Source: Candidatus Flexicrinis affinis (GTDB taxonomy: Bacteria; Chloroflexota; Anaerolineae; Aggregatilineales; Phototrophicaceae). From it: a stretch of 64,000 nt of DNA. The stretch lies in the NCBI GenBank assembly GCA_016716525.1, contig JADJWE010000006.1, positions 1 to 64,000 of the forward strand, given 5' to 3'. Below the pieces are notes generated by a model. It was not told where the DNA came from and searched no databases. It saw only the letters and a program-made list of their open reading frames with translations. Positions within the stretch are counted from its first letter, which is position 1. Every line of letters begins with the position of its first letter. Below, one piece after another: positions 37,414 through 48,549 of this stretch. Position numbers and translations under genes: made by a program.

Positions 37414-37545
37414 ATGTTCATCTTCCGCCCGTTCCGTGTGTTTCGCCGTCAGATGCGCCGTGCATGGCGCCGTCCGCTGCTGTTTGCGGCGACACGCCCA
37501 CGCCGCGTGGTCGCCCGCCGCATGATGATGCGCCGCCGGTTCTGA
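37414..37545 (+). CDS. Small Arg-rich protein, 43 residues
   Basis: ATG 37414 stands 7 bases after an excellent AGGAGG. It begins MFIFRPFRVFRRQMRRAWRR and ends RRMMMRRRF-TGA, with about 18 Arg and hydrophobic residues between. Composition suggests a membrane-associated or nucleic-acid-binding micro-protein; no family is recognised. The strong ribosome site is the main evidence. Confidence 0.5.
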   Translation: MFIFRPFRVFRRQMRRAWRRPLLFAATRPRRVVARRMMMRRRF

Positions 37546-37565
37546 GTCGGGTCGCGTCCCCGCGA

Positions 37566-40500
37566 TCAATCCTCGACCTGCCAGAACCAGACCGTGCCGC
37601 CTGCGAGCACGGCCAGTGTGGTTCCATCCGGGCTGAACGCGACATCTTCAACACCCCGGTCCGGATGGTTCAATACCGCGAGTCGTGCTGCGGTCTCGGT
37701 CGAGTAGACTTCCACGATCCCGCTATGGTCGCCGACGGCGAGCAAGCTGCCGTCGCCGTTGAGCGCGGTGCTCACCGAGTTTGACAGCTCGGTCACAATC
37801 GAAATCACCCGAAGATCTGACATACGGACGATATCGATTCGGACGGGCATTTCGTCTGCAGTACTGGCACGATCACGGGTGGGTGGCACCACGGTCACCG
37901 TAAGGATCGCCCCGTCCTCGCTAATCGCAATGTGATGCGCCCATTGCCAATCGGCCGGCATGATCGGCTCAAGCGCGTAATTCTCGTTGAGCACGACCAG
38001 CCCCGAGCTTGTCGCGATCATCAGCCGGCCGTCAGGGTGATACGCCGCCACACCCAACATATCGACTGCTTCGGCGTCGTACAGGGCCTGCGTAGGCAGC
38101 AGTCCGCCGCTCGTTCGAAGCTGATCGACTCCCCAGATGGTCACGTTTGCCCGATCGTAGTCGTAATCCTGCCAGCTCGTCACCACGCGTGCACCGTCCG
38201 GGGAGACAGACAGTTCCTGACCGATGAAGTAGCGGTTCGTGCCATACCCGCGAATCTGGCCGGTCGGGTAATCAAGGATCGAGGCGACCGGCCACGACGC
38301 TTCGCCGCCGGAGTCTTCGGACATCACGGCGAGCAACTGCGTGCCCGGAATCCAAGTCAGTGCGTACGCCCCAAGCGAATGGCTGATCTCACGGATCAGG
38401 CCACCGGAGGCGACATCCCATTCGCTGATCGCGGTGCTGTACAGGTCACCGGTCGCCTTGCCGCCGCTCACTAGAACTCGCGCGCTGTCCGGCGTGAACG
38501 TAATGCCAGTCAGCCTCCTGTCGTCGAGCGGCGGGATGCTACTGTTTAGCGCAAGCTCCGCTGCGTTCGATGCATCGATCACTGGCGCGTCGTTCGCTGG
38601 CGTTTCTTTGTCCGCGCTCGCGGGCGCAGGCTCGCCGGTCACGCCGAACGTCGACACGCCATCGCCAAACCGCGCGAACAGATAGGCTCCATCACTGCTG
38701 AATTCCAGTGATCTGACTCTCCGCACGACATCCTCAATCGTCCGGTCGGTGATCGGCCCGGGCTGGCGAACGTTCCACAGGTAGAGGTCGTCCGCGTCTG
38801 TCGAGGCAAACACCGAGCCGTCCGGGCTGAACGCGCCGATCCCCTCGCCGGCGAACCGCAGTATCACTTCGTTGGATTCGATGTCCCACACTTCGACCTC
38901 CGGCAGCCCCCAGCGCTTGATGGCGACCTGCGTGCCGGTCGGGCTAAGGACAGCCCTCTCAGTGCCTTCGATGACCAGCAGCGGGGTATCGACTATCAAC
39001 GGCTCGTCCGCGCCGGGGGGTACGGTTGGAACGTTCCACACGTAAATATCCGGTGGACTGTACCAATTTGATCTGACCTCCGCGACCACGATGCGCGAGT
39101 CCAGACTGAACGCGATTGAGTCCGCACTGGATGGGCCGAGCACATTCGACCGAAGCAGTATCATCGGAAAGTCGGGCTGATCGCCGTCAAACTCAGTGGG
39201 CCAGAGTGCCACTGGGTTGTCGTTATGATCAGTCGCTAGATACTTACCATCTGGCGAGAAAGCTGCGGCATCTGAACCACTGTAGTTTGTCTCCCATGTC
39301 CACACTTTAGTGGGTTCGGGCCCAGCTAAAATGACTTGACCGATGTATTGCGCCCAAATCCGCACCAGCGCGGTGAACCGACCGTCCGGGCTTTCTACGA
39401 CTGGACACCCGGAATAGTACGAGAAGTCATCGCCTGTGTGGTAACGCACAGTCACGCGCGTTACTTCGGCGGGTCCACACACGTCGCGGAATTGAACGAG
39501 CGTCTCACGGCTGAATTCGGCGTCGAGTTCTTCCCCGGTCACGAGATCGAACACGCGATCACTGTCGAATACCCCTACGGCTTTGTCGCGGTCAACTGCT
39601 ACCAACCGACCGTACGAGGTCTCGATTACCGGGATCGTAAGGGTCGTCCCGTCGATCAACGAGCCGACGACGACATTACCCTCCTGCCAGTAGGCATACC
39701 GCGAGCCTTCATCATCGACTTTCGCCCCGCGCGGGAATGTCGTGATGACCCGCCCAGACTCGAGTTCTAACGCCGAGACCTCCGTGTTTGCGGTTTGCAC
39801 CAGCACGCGCTGACTGTCCATGCTGAACGTGGGAAATCCGCAATTGGCCGGAATTTCCATGTGAAGCGACGGGGTATCCTTCGATAGGTCCCAGACCAGC
39901 GTCGTCTCATCAGTCGTGACCGACAGCCAGCGCGCGTCGCGGCTGAATCGAGCAGGCTGAGAGCTGTAGCAGACGTCTTTCCCGACCGCTAGAAGTTCGA
40001 TGCAGTCCTGCTTCACATCGCCGTCTGCGATTTCCCACAGAAATCCTTGCCCCGAGCTGTCAAGGCCGAAGAGATACTTGCGGTCCGCGGAGCCGTGTAC
40101 CGAGTCGATGAATACGAACTGCCACCACTCATCCCGAGCGCATGGAAGGCGCTCCCAGCCACTGTCTGCGCTCCAGATCATCGGCTTGCTGTACTGCATG
40201 GTGCCGGCAACCCAGCGCCCATAGGCGTCGACGGCCGGCAGCGAAAACCACTCGCCGCCGGGGGTGACGTTCTCGCCAGTCTTCGCGTCGTAGAACTGCG
40301 TGTACTCGAAGAAGGCGCCGTATATGGCGCTGGTTGTGGATGCTGTGATCAGCAGCGACTCGTCTGCCGAGAATTTGAGCGTGTGTACGATTTCCAGATA
40401 GTGATCGAATTCCGCCAGCAGAGTCTCGTTCTCGAAATCCCAAAGCTGGAAATGAAGCCCGAAATGCTCAGGCGATGGAAATGCGAAGGCGACCCGCGAA

Positions 40501-41003
40501 GCGTAGTACCCGCTGGAGAAGACAATCTTGAGCGGCGCATAGGGCATGCCTGTGCGTATCACCTTGTCCCTCGTATAGACGACATACTGGTCCCCTTCCA
40601 GCCGCACGTGGGTGAATCGGTCGGTGCCTTCCTGAAACTGCCGCGCCGGTCGGTCTTGGAACTCGTATTGATATTCGAATTCGGATGCCGCCCAAATCAC
40701 GCCCCCCGACTCCACACCGACTTCAGGCTCGAACTCGATGTCCGGGCCGGCGTCCGGCAACTCGCGCAACGGCGCTTCGGGCTGGTTCGTATCGTAGATG
40801 ACGGCACCCCGGCTCGTCGCAATTCCGATCGTGGGTCTGGCCCATCCGAAGTCAATCTCGCCCGGGAGCGGCGACGCCACAGTGCGGATGAGCCCGACCT
40901 GCCGCAGGGTATCGGGCGTGATGGGCGGCACGCCCGGCGGCTGCGCAATTGGCCGCGCGACAGACAGCAACAACGCAATCACTATCCACAGTACCCGTGC
41001 CAT
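37566..41003 (-). CDS. Large secreted beta-propeller (WD40-like) protein
   Basis: 1145 residues with a Sec signal (VLWIVIALLLSVARPIAQ). The mature part is a chain of four-stranded blade repeats: AAAFSPDGKYLATDHNDNPVALW, IGAFSPDGSVFASTDADDLYLW, LEFSSDGAYLFARFGDG, ITFTPDSARVLVSGG, VAFSPDGTTLAVLAGGTVWFW. The FSPDG turn and terminal W/Y are WD40-like, and there are probably two propellers. Such proteins act as surface scaffolds or sensors; no enzymatic residues stand out. It ends close to the Arg-rich ORF on the other strand and is divergent from icd. Confidence 0.85.
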   Translation of the reverse strand: MARVLWIVIALLLSVARPIAQPPGVPPITPDTLRQVGLIRTVASPLPGEIDFGWARPTIGIATSRGAVIYDTNQPEAPLRELPDAGPDIEFEPEVGVESGGVIWAASEFEYQYEFQDRPARQFQEGTDRFTHVRLEGDQYVVYTRDKVIRTGMPYAPLKIVFSSGYYASRVAFAFPSPEHFGLHFQLWDFENETLLAEFDHYLEIVHTLKFSADESLLITASTTSAIYGAFFEYTQFYDAKTGENVTPGGEWFSLPAVDAYGRWVAGTMQYSKPMIWSADSGWERLPCARDEWWQFVFIDSVHGSADRKYLFGLDSSGQGFLWEIADGDVKQDCIELLAVGKDVCYSSQPARFSRDARWLSVTTDETTLVWDLSKDTPSLHMEIPANCGFPTFSMDSQRVLVQTANTEVSALELESGRVITTFPRGAKVDDEGSRYAYWQEGNVVVGSLIDGTTLTIPVIETSYGRLVAVDRDKAVGVFDSDRVFDLVTGEELDAEFSRETLVQFRDVCGPAEVTRVTVRYHTGDDFSYYSGCPVVESPDGRFTALVRIWAQYIGQVILAGPEPTKVWTWETNYSGSDAAAFSPDGKYLATDHNDNPVALWPTEFDGDQPDFPMILLRSNVLGPSSADSIAFSLDSRIVVAEVRSNWYSPPDIYVWNVPTVPPGADEPLIVDTPLLVIEGTERAVLSPTGTQVAIKRWGLPEVEVWDIESNEVILRFAGEGIGAFSPDGSVFASTDADDLYLWNVRQPGPITDRTIEDVVRRVRSLEFSSDGAYLFARFGDGVSTFGVTGEPAPASADKETPANDAPVIDASNAAELALNSSIPPLDDRRLTGITFTPDSARVLVSGGKATGDLYSTAISEWDVASGGLIREISHSLGAYALTWIPGTQLLAVMSEDSGGEASWPVASILDYPTGQIRGYGTNRYFIGQELSVSPDGARVVTSWQDYDYDRANVTIWGVDQLRTSGGLLPTQALYDAEAVDMLGVAAYHPDGRLMIATSSGLVVLNENYALEPIMPADWQWAHHIAISEDGAILTVTVVPPTRDRASTADEMPVRIDIVRMSDLRVISIVTELSNSVSTALNGDGSLLAVGDHSGIVEVYSTETAARLAVLNHPDRGVEDVAFSPDGTTLAVLAGGTVWFWQVED

Positions 41004-41199
41004 AATGGTTCCTTGAATATCTCGTACTAAGACTATTTTGCGTCAAGAGCGGCTCTGCGATCACAATCGAACCCGCTACGCGACTGCACCGCTCTCCCAC
41101 CTGCTCGATGACGGACGACGACGCATTGGCGACGCCACCGGGAATCACCCGCCACGCCCCGCCCGCACCCTCGGCATCCGCGGCGGGCACACTCTGCGC

Positions 41200-41205
41200 T
41201 ATAAT
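41200..41205 (+). promoter_or_regulatory. -10 element of icd
   Basis: Perfect TATAAT 44 bases before ATG 41249, without a clear -35. The leader ends AGGAG at 41234-41238, then a T6 run before the start. Confidence 0.5.
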
Positions 41206-41248
41206 CGTCGCGTTCGCGTCACGACTAACGACTAGGAGTGTTTTTTCG

Positions 41249-42505
<1,257 letters not shown>

Positions 42506-42595
42506 CGCGCACACGCGACTCCCGCCGCCTGAGCCGTTCGGCTGACGGCGCGTTCGCATCCCACGATCTCACCCCAACCTGCATACGCTGCAGTC

Positions 42596-42640
42596 CCCCC
42601 TCTCCGAGTTGGAGAGGGGGTTAGGGGGTTGAGGTACCCC
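42596..42640 (+). repeat. CCCTCTCC-type hairpin element after icd
   Basis: CCCCCTCTCC-gagtt-GGAGAGGGGG (10-bp perfect stem) is followed by TTAGGGGGTTGAGG. The same hairpin plus TTAGGGGGTGAGG occurs at 51731-51782, so this is a dispersed extragenic element that may double as a 3' end for icd. Confidence 0.6.
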
Positions 42641-42710
42641 AACCGCGTGCGCATCCTGACAGTGAATGGTATAGTTGTTAGGTTACGCGGGAGGGGGACG
42701 GCAGACCAGC

Positions 42711-44234
42711 ATGATAGGTCGTAAGCTCCGTAATCGTTACACAGTTCAAGCATTGATTGGCGAGGGTTCGACGGCGGCGGTATATAAAGCCATCGACGAC
42801 CGGCTCGGCCGCACGGTGGCGATTAAGCTGCTGCTGCCGAACGTCCGCGACACGACCCGCAAGCGCTTCATGCAGGAGGCCAACGCCGCCGCGCAGCTCA
42901 GCCACCCGAACATCATGGCGATGTTCGAGCTGGAGGACGACGACGAGCGCCCATTCCTCGTGCTGGAGTACGTCGAAGGCGACCCGCTTAGCAAGTACGT
43001 CCCGTCCTCGCCGGAGACGATCGTCAAGCTGGGACGGCAGGTCGCACTCGCGCTGCAATACGCGCACGAAAAAGGCTTCATCCACCGCGACATCAAGCCG
43101 GCCAACATCAAGGTCACGGCCAACGGCCAAGTCAAGCTGATGGACATGGGCCTCGCGCTCAGCCGGCACACCCCGCGCGTGACCGCGCACGGCATGGTGA
43201 TCGGCACGCCGGCCTATCTCTCGCCCGAACAGGCGCAGGGTCAGCCGCTCGACGCACGCACCGACATCTACTCGCTCGGCATCGTGCTGTACGAGATGGC
43301 GACCGGCCGCCTGCCGTTCACGTCCGAAGACATCGGCATGCTGCTGCGCCAGCAGGTGATGCAGCCCCCGGCGCCGGTCACGCAGTTCGTGGCGGACTTC
43401 CCGCGGTCGCTCGAAGCAGTGATCCTCAAGTCGCTCGAAAAACAGCCCGCCCGCCGCTATCAGTCCGCGGCGCAGTTGGCCGCCGCTCTTGATGCCGCGA
43501 TGTACGGCATGACCCACCCCGGCCCGGCCGCACAAGCGTCAAGCCCCGCCGCCTCGACCTCCACGGGCGAGAGCGCGCGCACGCTGCGCGTGATGCTGGC
43601 AGACGATCATACGCTGCTGCGTCAGTCGCTGGCCGGCATGCTGGAGGCGTCGGGGAATTTCGTCGTCGTGGCCGAGGCGGGCGACGGCGAGACCGCGCTC
43701 AACAAGGCGATGGCCGTGCTGCCCGACCTGCTGCTGCTCGACATCAACATGCCCGGCCGCAGCGGGCTGGAAATCCTGCCGCTGCTGCGCCGTGACGCCC
43801 CGCAGGTCAAGGTACTGATCCTGACCGGACGCGAGGAGGACTCGTATATCATCCGCGCGCTGCGGGCCGGGGCCAATGGCTACCTGCTCAAGAGCGCCGA
43901 CGAGTCCGAGCTGCTGGACGGCATCAGCCGCGTCATGCAGGGCCAGCTCGTGCTGGGCCGCGGCGTGGCCGAGCGCGTCGTCAGCGGATTTCTCGTGGGC
44001 GGCACCAGCACGCTCGACGAGACCGAGACACGCATCATCCAGCGCGTGGCCGCCGGCTTCGAAAACGAGCAGATCGGCGAAGCCCTCGAAATCCCCCTCA
44101 CCGAGGTGATCGAGACGATCGCGCGGCTGATGGACAAGCTCGGCGCGAAGGACCGGCACTCCGCGGCGCTGCGCGCGCTGCAGCGCGGCTTGATCGTGAT
44201 CGAGGACGTGCACAACCTCGCAGTCAAGGCGTAG
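42711..44234 (+). CDS. Ser/Thr protein kinase fused to NarL/LuxR-type response regulator
   Basis: 507 residues in three parts. Kinase, about 8-265: YTVQALIGEGSTAAVYKAID (P-loop), VAIKLLLPN (Lys), FIHRDIKPANIKV (catalytic loop Asp), LMDMGLAL (DMG in place of DFG), GTPAYLSPEQ, TDIYSLGIVLYEM. Receiver, about 282-400: RVMLADDHTLLRQSL (acidic pair), LLLLDINMPGRSGLE (phospho-acceptor Asp), VLILTGREE, GANGYLLKSA (Lys). The C-terminal helix-turn-helix is LuxR/NarL-like but divergent: LDETETRIIQRVAAGFENEQ, KLGAKDRHSAALRAL. It is soluble with no transmembrane sensor. It would couple Hanks-type phosphorylation and two-component input to transcription. ATG 42711 was chosen to align with the kinase start. 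Confidence 0.9.
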   Translation: MIGRKLRNRYTVQALIGEGSTAAVYKAIDDRLGRTVAIKLLLPNVRDTTRKRFMQEANAAAQLSHPNIMAMFELEDDDERPFLVLEYVEGDPLSKYVPSSPETIVKLGRQVALALQYAHEKGFIHRDIKPANIKVTANGQVKLMDMGLALSRHTPRVTAHGMVIGTPAYLSPEQAQGQPLDARTDIYSLGIVLYEMATGRLPFTSEDIGMLLRQQVMQPPAPVTQFVADFPRSLEAVILKSLEKQPARRYQSAAQLAAALDAAMYGMTHPGPAAQASSPAASTSTGESARTLRVMLADDHTLLRQSLAGMLEASGNFVVVAEAGDGETALNKAMAVLPDLLLLDINMPGRSGLEILPLLRRDAPQVKVLILTGREEDSYIIRALRAGANGYLLKSADESELLDGISRVMQGQLVLGRGVAERVVSGFLVGGTSTLDETETRIIQRVAAGFENEQIGEALEIPLTEVIETIARLMDKLGAKDRHSAALRALQRGLIVIEDVHNLAVKA

Positions 44235-44264
44235 CCGGGCCATATCCCAAACAGTGGATTTATC

Positions 44265-44273
44265 TGCTATAAT
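44265..44273 (+). promoter_or_regulatory. Extended -10 promoter of ftsK
   Basis: TGC-TATAAT at 44265-44273, about 117 bases before the start. A second weaker TATGCT lies at 44321-44326. The -35 is poor, as expected with an extended -10. Confidence 0.5.
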
Positions 44274-44389
44274 TAGAACATGCGTTCCAAAATAGTTTCG
44301 TTCCGTGCGGTGCGATGTGGTATGCTAGTTTTCGGTGCATCACGGCGCCAAACCGACCGCATCCCGCGGCGGGAAGAGGGTAGTAAGTA

Positions 44390-47300
44390 ATGGCGTTCTC
44401 TGACGACGATCGCTACGACGACGACGTGAATCAGGACGACGGTTACGAGGGCTTCCCTGACGAAGACGATCAGGACGATGCCCCCGCGTCGCCGCGCGAT
44501 CGCATACGCAACCAGATTAACCCATACAGTGCCAAGCCGGACGCGCCGAACGCACCCGGCAGTCGAGGCTCGCCGTTCCGCAGTACCGACTCGCCCGGGA
44601 GCAGCGGTTCGGGCAGCCGTCCCGGTTACGGGGGCAGTTACGGCAGCGGTGGCGGTGGCAGCGGAAGTACAAGCGGGAGTGGCAGTCGCGGGCCGGGCAA
44701 TCCATTCAGCAGCGGCGGCGGATCTGGGAGCGGGTCGAGCAACCCATATGGAAGTTCGTCGGGTCCCCGCCAGCTTGGCGCCAGCGGCGCCAGCAACCCG
44801 CCACCCAGCCGTTCGACCGGCACGTTTTCGTCTTCCAGCAGCCGCCCGAGTTCGCCCGGCAGCGACCGACCTTCGTACACAGCCAGCAGCGCGCCGCCGT
44901 CACGTTCGACGGGCGAGAACAGTCCCTACCGCAGCCCGAGCGAATCCACGCCTTACTCGCGGCCCGGCGACCGGCGCGACGACCGACCCAGCTCGGCCAG
45001 CAGCCGGCCCGCAGACAGCAAGCCGGCGGCAAAGCCCGACGACAAGTCCGGCGGGCGCGGGATCGGCGGGTTCTTCGGCCGCGGCAAGGATGACAAGCCC
45101 GACGCCAAGAAAGATGCCGGCCGCCCGCAGCAGAACCGCCCGCCCGACAAGAAGAAAGACGACGGCGGCGGCAAAGGCATTTTCGGCGTCGTCTCGAACC
45201 GGTTTGGCCGCGGCGGCGACAAGCAGGCCGCAAAGCCAGACGCCGGGCGCGGCGCACCCGCGTCTTCGTCGTCCTATGGACGCTCTGCGTCGCCCCCAAA
45301 CAAGCCTGACCGCAAACCGGCCAGCGGTGACAAAGCCGCAGGCGCGGGCGGACTCTCCGCGCTGACCGGCCGTATCGGCGGGATTTTCAAGCGCGGCGGC
45401 GACAAAGATGCGAAGCCCGGCGCCAAACCGCCGGGTCGAGATGCAAGCCCCGGTCAGCCGCTGGCGAGCATGTCCGGTTCGCGCTCGGCCCCGCCCAGCG
45501 CCCAAAGCGGCGCGCGCCAACAGCAGCCCCCGAGCCGGGCCGCAGCCGCCGAACGCGGCGAGGGTAAAGGCGGGCTTTGGGAGGCGCTGACGAGCCGGCT
45601 GCGCGGGGGCGGCAAGGCCGACGCCCAGCCGCAAAGCCGCACCCGCCGCGAAGGCACTAGCAACCGCGTCCCGGAAGTGACGACGGCCGGCTGGAACCTC
45701 GATACACAGCTTGACCTCGTCGGCATCGGCCTGATGGTCGGCGCGTTGATCCTGCTGCTGTCGTCGCTGTCCGGCGATCAAGGCGCGGCGATCGGTGCCG
45801 TCAACACATTCCTCGGCCAAGTCTTCGGCTGGGGCGCGATCGTCGTCCCGTTCCTGATGGGCGGGATCGGCGCGTTCCTGTTGGTCACCCGCTTTGGCGA
45901 CACGCCGCCGGAGATCGACGCGGTGCGTGTGGCCGGCGCGGTCAGCTTCTACGTCGCGCTGCTCACGCTGTTCCAGTTCATCGTCGTGCTCGACCCGCTG
46001 TTCCAAGGCGACCTCGCCACCATGAAGCTGTTGGTCGATGGCTACACGTGGGGCTTGGGGCGCGGCGGCGGCGTGATCGGAACCGGCATCCACCTGTTCC
46101 TTGTCGAGAACATCGGCGAGATCGGCGGGTTCGTGCTGTTGGCCGGATGGATGGGCGTCAGCCTGATGCTGTTCACCCGCACATCCGCCACGCAGTTGAT
46201 CGTCATTATCGTCAGCCTGACGCGCAGTTTCCGCGTGTCGTGGCAGCACCGGCAGCAGTTGGCGTCTGCCCGTCGCGCCGTGGCACAGCAGGAAGCGGCC
46301 GCACGCGCCGCTGCACAGCGCCAGATCGCCGTCTCTAAGCCCAATGCCGGCGAACTGAGACCGGGGACAGCCGGGGCGCTCCCCGCTGGCGAAGCCCGTC
46401 AACAGCCCCTGCCCCTCGAAGATCTGCCGATCCGGGTGGGCGGGCAGATGGTGAGCGCCGAAACAGCGGCCGCCGCCTCGGTTCCGGCAGCGGCGGGCGC
46501 GCGCGGAGCGTTCGGCGGTTTGCTCAAGCGCCTGCCGGGCTCGGGCAGCCGCGGCACGCAAAGCGACTCCGAAGCCGAGACCGCCCCCACCGGTGGAGCG
46601 CGCGGATTCCTCAGCCGCCGGGCGGGATCGACCTTTACGAACGGCGCACTGGAAGGCGGGTCGCCGGCCGCAGCGCCACCCCCGCCGCCGCCGTCTAGCG
46701 TGCCGCCCTCGATGCAACCTGCGGCCTTGCAGCATCCCGCCGCGCCGGCCCCGTCGCCGGCCTATGCGCCCTACCAGCAGCCAACACAGACTCCGGCACC
46801 GGCCAACGCCAGCTCGACTCCATCGCCGCAGCCTGTTCCGCCCGGACCCGCCGCGCGCCCGATCCAACCTGCGCCGCAGCCTGCGCAATCTACACCTGAG
46901 CCGGCCACGCGCCAGCCCAGCCCGTACGGCCCATCGGTGCAGAACAACACGCCGATCAGCACGCCCAAGCCGCCCAGCATCGAGACGCACCGGCCCAAGC
47001 GCAGTTACACGATGGTCGATTTCCGCACGCTGCTGGCTCCCGGCTCGAAAGGCGACTACGACCGCAAGGCGCTGGTCGAGCGCGCACGCATCATCGGCGA
47101 GACGCTCGAGAGCTTCGGAGCGCCCGGCAAGGTCGTGGAGATCAACACCGGCCCGGTGATCACCCAGTTCGGCGTCGAGCCGGGATACATCACCCAGCGC
47201 GACCGCCAGAGCCGCGTTAAGGTGAGCGCCATCGCCCAGCTCGACAAAGACTTGCAGCTCGCCCTCGGCGCACGGTCGATCCGTATTGAAGCGCCGGTGC

Positions 47301-48541
47301 CGGGCAAGGGCTACGTCGGCATCGAAGTCCCGAACGACACGCCCATGACGGTCAGCCTGCGCGACCTGATGGAGTCGAACCGCTACCAGCGCATCAAGTC
47401 GCCGCTGGCGATCGCGCTCGGCGAGGCGGTCGACGGCACGCCGGTCGCCGCCGATCTGTCGAGCATGCCGCATCTGCTGATCGCCGGGACGACCGGCTCC
47501 GGTAAGTCGGTGATGGTCAACGCCATCATCTGCAGCCTGCTGCTGCGCAATACGCCGGATGTCGTGCGCTTCATCATGGTGGACCCCAAGCGCGTCGAGT
47601 TAACGACCTACAACGGCATCCCGCATCTGGTGGCGCCGGTCGTCGTCGAGGTCGAGCGCATCATCGGCGTGCTCAAGTGGGTCACGCGCGAGATGGACGA
47701 CCGCTACAAGCGGTTCAGCGTGGCCGGCGCGCGCAACATTGACGACTACAACCGCAACCGCGCGGCCGAAGTCGAGCAGATGCCGTACATCATCGTGGTC
47801 ATCGACGAGTTGGCCGACCTGATGATGCTGGCCCCGGAAGAGGCCGAAAGGTACATCACGCGCATCGCCGCCATGGCGCGCGCGACCGGCATCCACCTCG
47901 TGATCGCCACGCAGCGCCCGTCGGCGGACGTCGTCACCGGCCTGATCAAAGCCAACTTCCCGGCGCGTATCGCGTTCGCCGTGGCGTCCAACGTCGACAG
48001 CCGCGTCATCCTCGATCAGCCGGGCGCGGAAAAGCTGCTGGGACGCGGCGACATGCTGTACCTCAGCGGCGACTCGCCCGCGCCGGTGCGTCTGCAAGGC
48101 GTGTTCCTGAGCGATCAGGAAATCCAGACGATCGTGAAGCACTGGAAGGCGCAAAGCGACGGCACGACCCAAACACCGCTGCAAGCCTTCGCCGCGGCGG
48201 ACAAGGACGACGAGTCGAAGCAGGCGTCCGGGTTCGGCGCGACGGCCGGGCGCGGCATGGCGTCCAGCGGGCCGATCTTCCCGCAGAAGGCGCTGTTCGA
48301 TGAAGACGACGAGGACGACGGCGACGAGTCCGGCGAGGACATGCCGGACGACGAGTTGTACGAGCGCGCGGTCGATCTGGTGCGGCGGCAGAACGGCGCG
48401 TCGGTGTCGCTGCTGCAGCGCAAGATGCGCATCGGCTACGCGCGTGCGGCCCGTCTGATCGACGCAATGGAAGACCGCGGGATCATCGGCCCGGCCAAGG
48501 AAGGCAGCAGCAAGCAGCGCGACGTCCTGCCGGCGAAGTAA
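44390..48541 (+). CDS. ftsK: DNA translocase FtsK/SpoIIIE with long disordered N-terminus
   Basis: 1383 residues. Residues 1-430 are low complexity: an Asp-rich start (FSDDDRYDDDVNQDD), Gly/Ser tracts, then Lys/Asp/Pro repeats. Four or so membrane helices follow (about 438-600, e.g. LVGIGLMVGALILLLSSLSG). A Pro/Ala-rich linker reaches about 860, then the alpha/beta motor: YTMVDFRTLLAPG, GPVITQFGVEPG, Walker A LIAGTTGSGKSVMVNAII (about 1030), Walker B YIIVVIDELADLMM, ATQRPSADVVTGLIKANFPA. The C-terminal gamma winged helix is LYERAVDLVRRQNGASVSLL, which reads chromosome-orienting sequences. It pumps DNA during division at the septum. The membrane order is conserved; only the N-terminus is unusual. 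Confidence 0.95.
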   Translation: MAFSDDDRYDDDVNQDDGYEGFPDEDDQDDAPASPRDRIRNQINPYSAKPDAPNAPGSRGSPFRSTDSPGSSGSGSRPGYGGSYGSGGGGSGSTSGSGSRGPGNPFSSGGGSGSGSSNPYGSSSGPRQLGASGASNPPPSRSTGTFSSSSSRPSSPGSDRPSYTASSAPPSRSTGENSPYRSPSESTPYSRPGDRRDDRPSSASSRPADSKPAAKPDDKSGGRGIGGFFGRGKDDKPDAKKDAGRPQQNRPPDKKKDDGGGKGIFGVVSNRFGRGGDKQAAKPDAGRGAPASSSSYGRSASPPNKPDRKPASGDKAAGAGGLSALTGRIGGIFKRGGDKDAKPGAKPPGRDASPGQPLASMSGSRSAPPSAQSGARQQQPPSRAAAAERGEGKGGLWEALTSRLRGGGKADAQPQSRTRREGTSNRVPEVTTAGWNLDTQLDLVGIGLMVGALILLLSSLSGDQGAAIGAVNTFLGQVFGWGAIVVPFLMGGIGAFLLVTRFGDTPPEIDAVRVAGAVSFYVALLTLFQFIVVLDPLFQGDLATMKLLVDGYTWGLGRGGGVIGTGIHLFLVENIGEIGGFVLLAGWMGVSLMLFTRTSATQLIVIIVSLTRSFRVSWQHRQQLASARRAVAQQEAAARAAAQRQIAVSKPNAGELRPGTAGALPAGEARQQPLPLEDLPIRVGGQMVSAETAAAASVPAAAGARGAFGGLLKRLPGSGSRGTQSDSEAETAPTGGARGFLSRRAGSTFTNGALEGGSPAAAPPPPPPSSVPPSMQPAALQHPAAPAPSPAYAPYQQPTQTPAPANASSTPSPQPVPPGPAARPIQPAPQPAQSTPEPATRQPSPYGPSVQNNTPISTPKPPSIETHRPKRSYTMVDFRTLLAPGSKGDYDRKALVERARIIGETLESFGAPGKVVEINTGPVITQFGVEPGYITQRDRQSRVKVSAIAQLDKDLQLALGARSIRIEAPVPGKGYVGIEVPNDTPMTVSLRDLMESNRYQRIKSPLAIALGEAVDGTPVAADLSSMPHLLIAGTTGSGKSVMVNAIICSLLLRNTPDVVRFIMVDPKRVELTTYNGIPHLVAPVVVEVERIIGVLKWVTREMDDRYKRFSVAGARNIDDYNRNRAAEVEQMPYIIVVIDELADLMMLAPEEAERYITRIAAMARATGIHLVIATQRPSADVVTGLIKANFPARIAFAVASNVDSRVILDQPGAEKLLGRGDMLYLSGDSPAPVRLQGVFLSDQEIQTIVKHWKAQSDGTTQTPLQAFAAADKDDESKQASGFGATAGRGMASSGPIFPQKALFDEDDEDDGDESGEDMPDDELYERAVDLVRRQNGASVSLLQRKMRIGYARAARLIDAMEDRGIIGPAKEGSSKQRDVLPAK

Positions 48542-48549
48542 GGTAAACG

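Noticed and set aside
44900..47473. An 857-codon minus-strand frame opposite ftsK
   Set aside because: It is the antisense shadow of a low-complexity GC-rich gene, Arg/Gly/Ala-rich with no recognisable domain.
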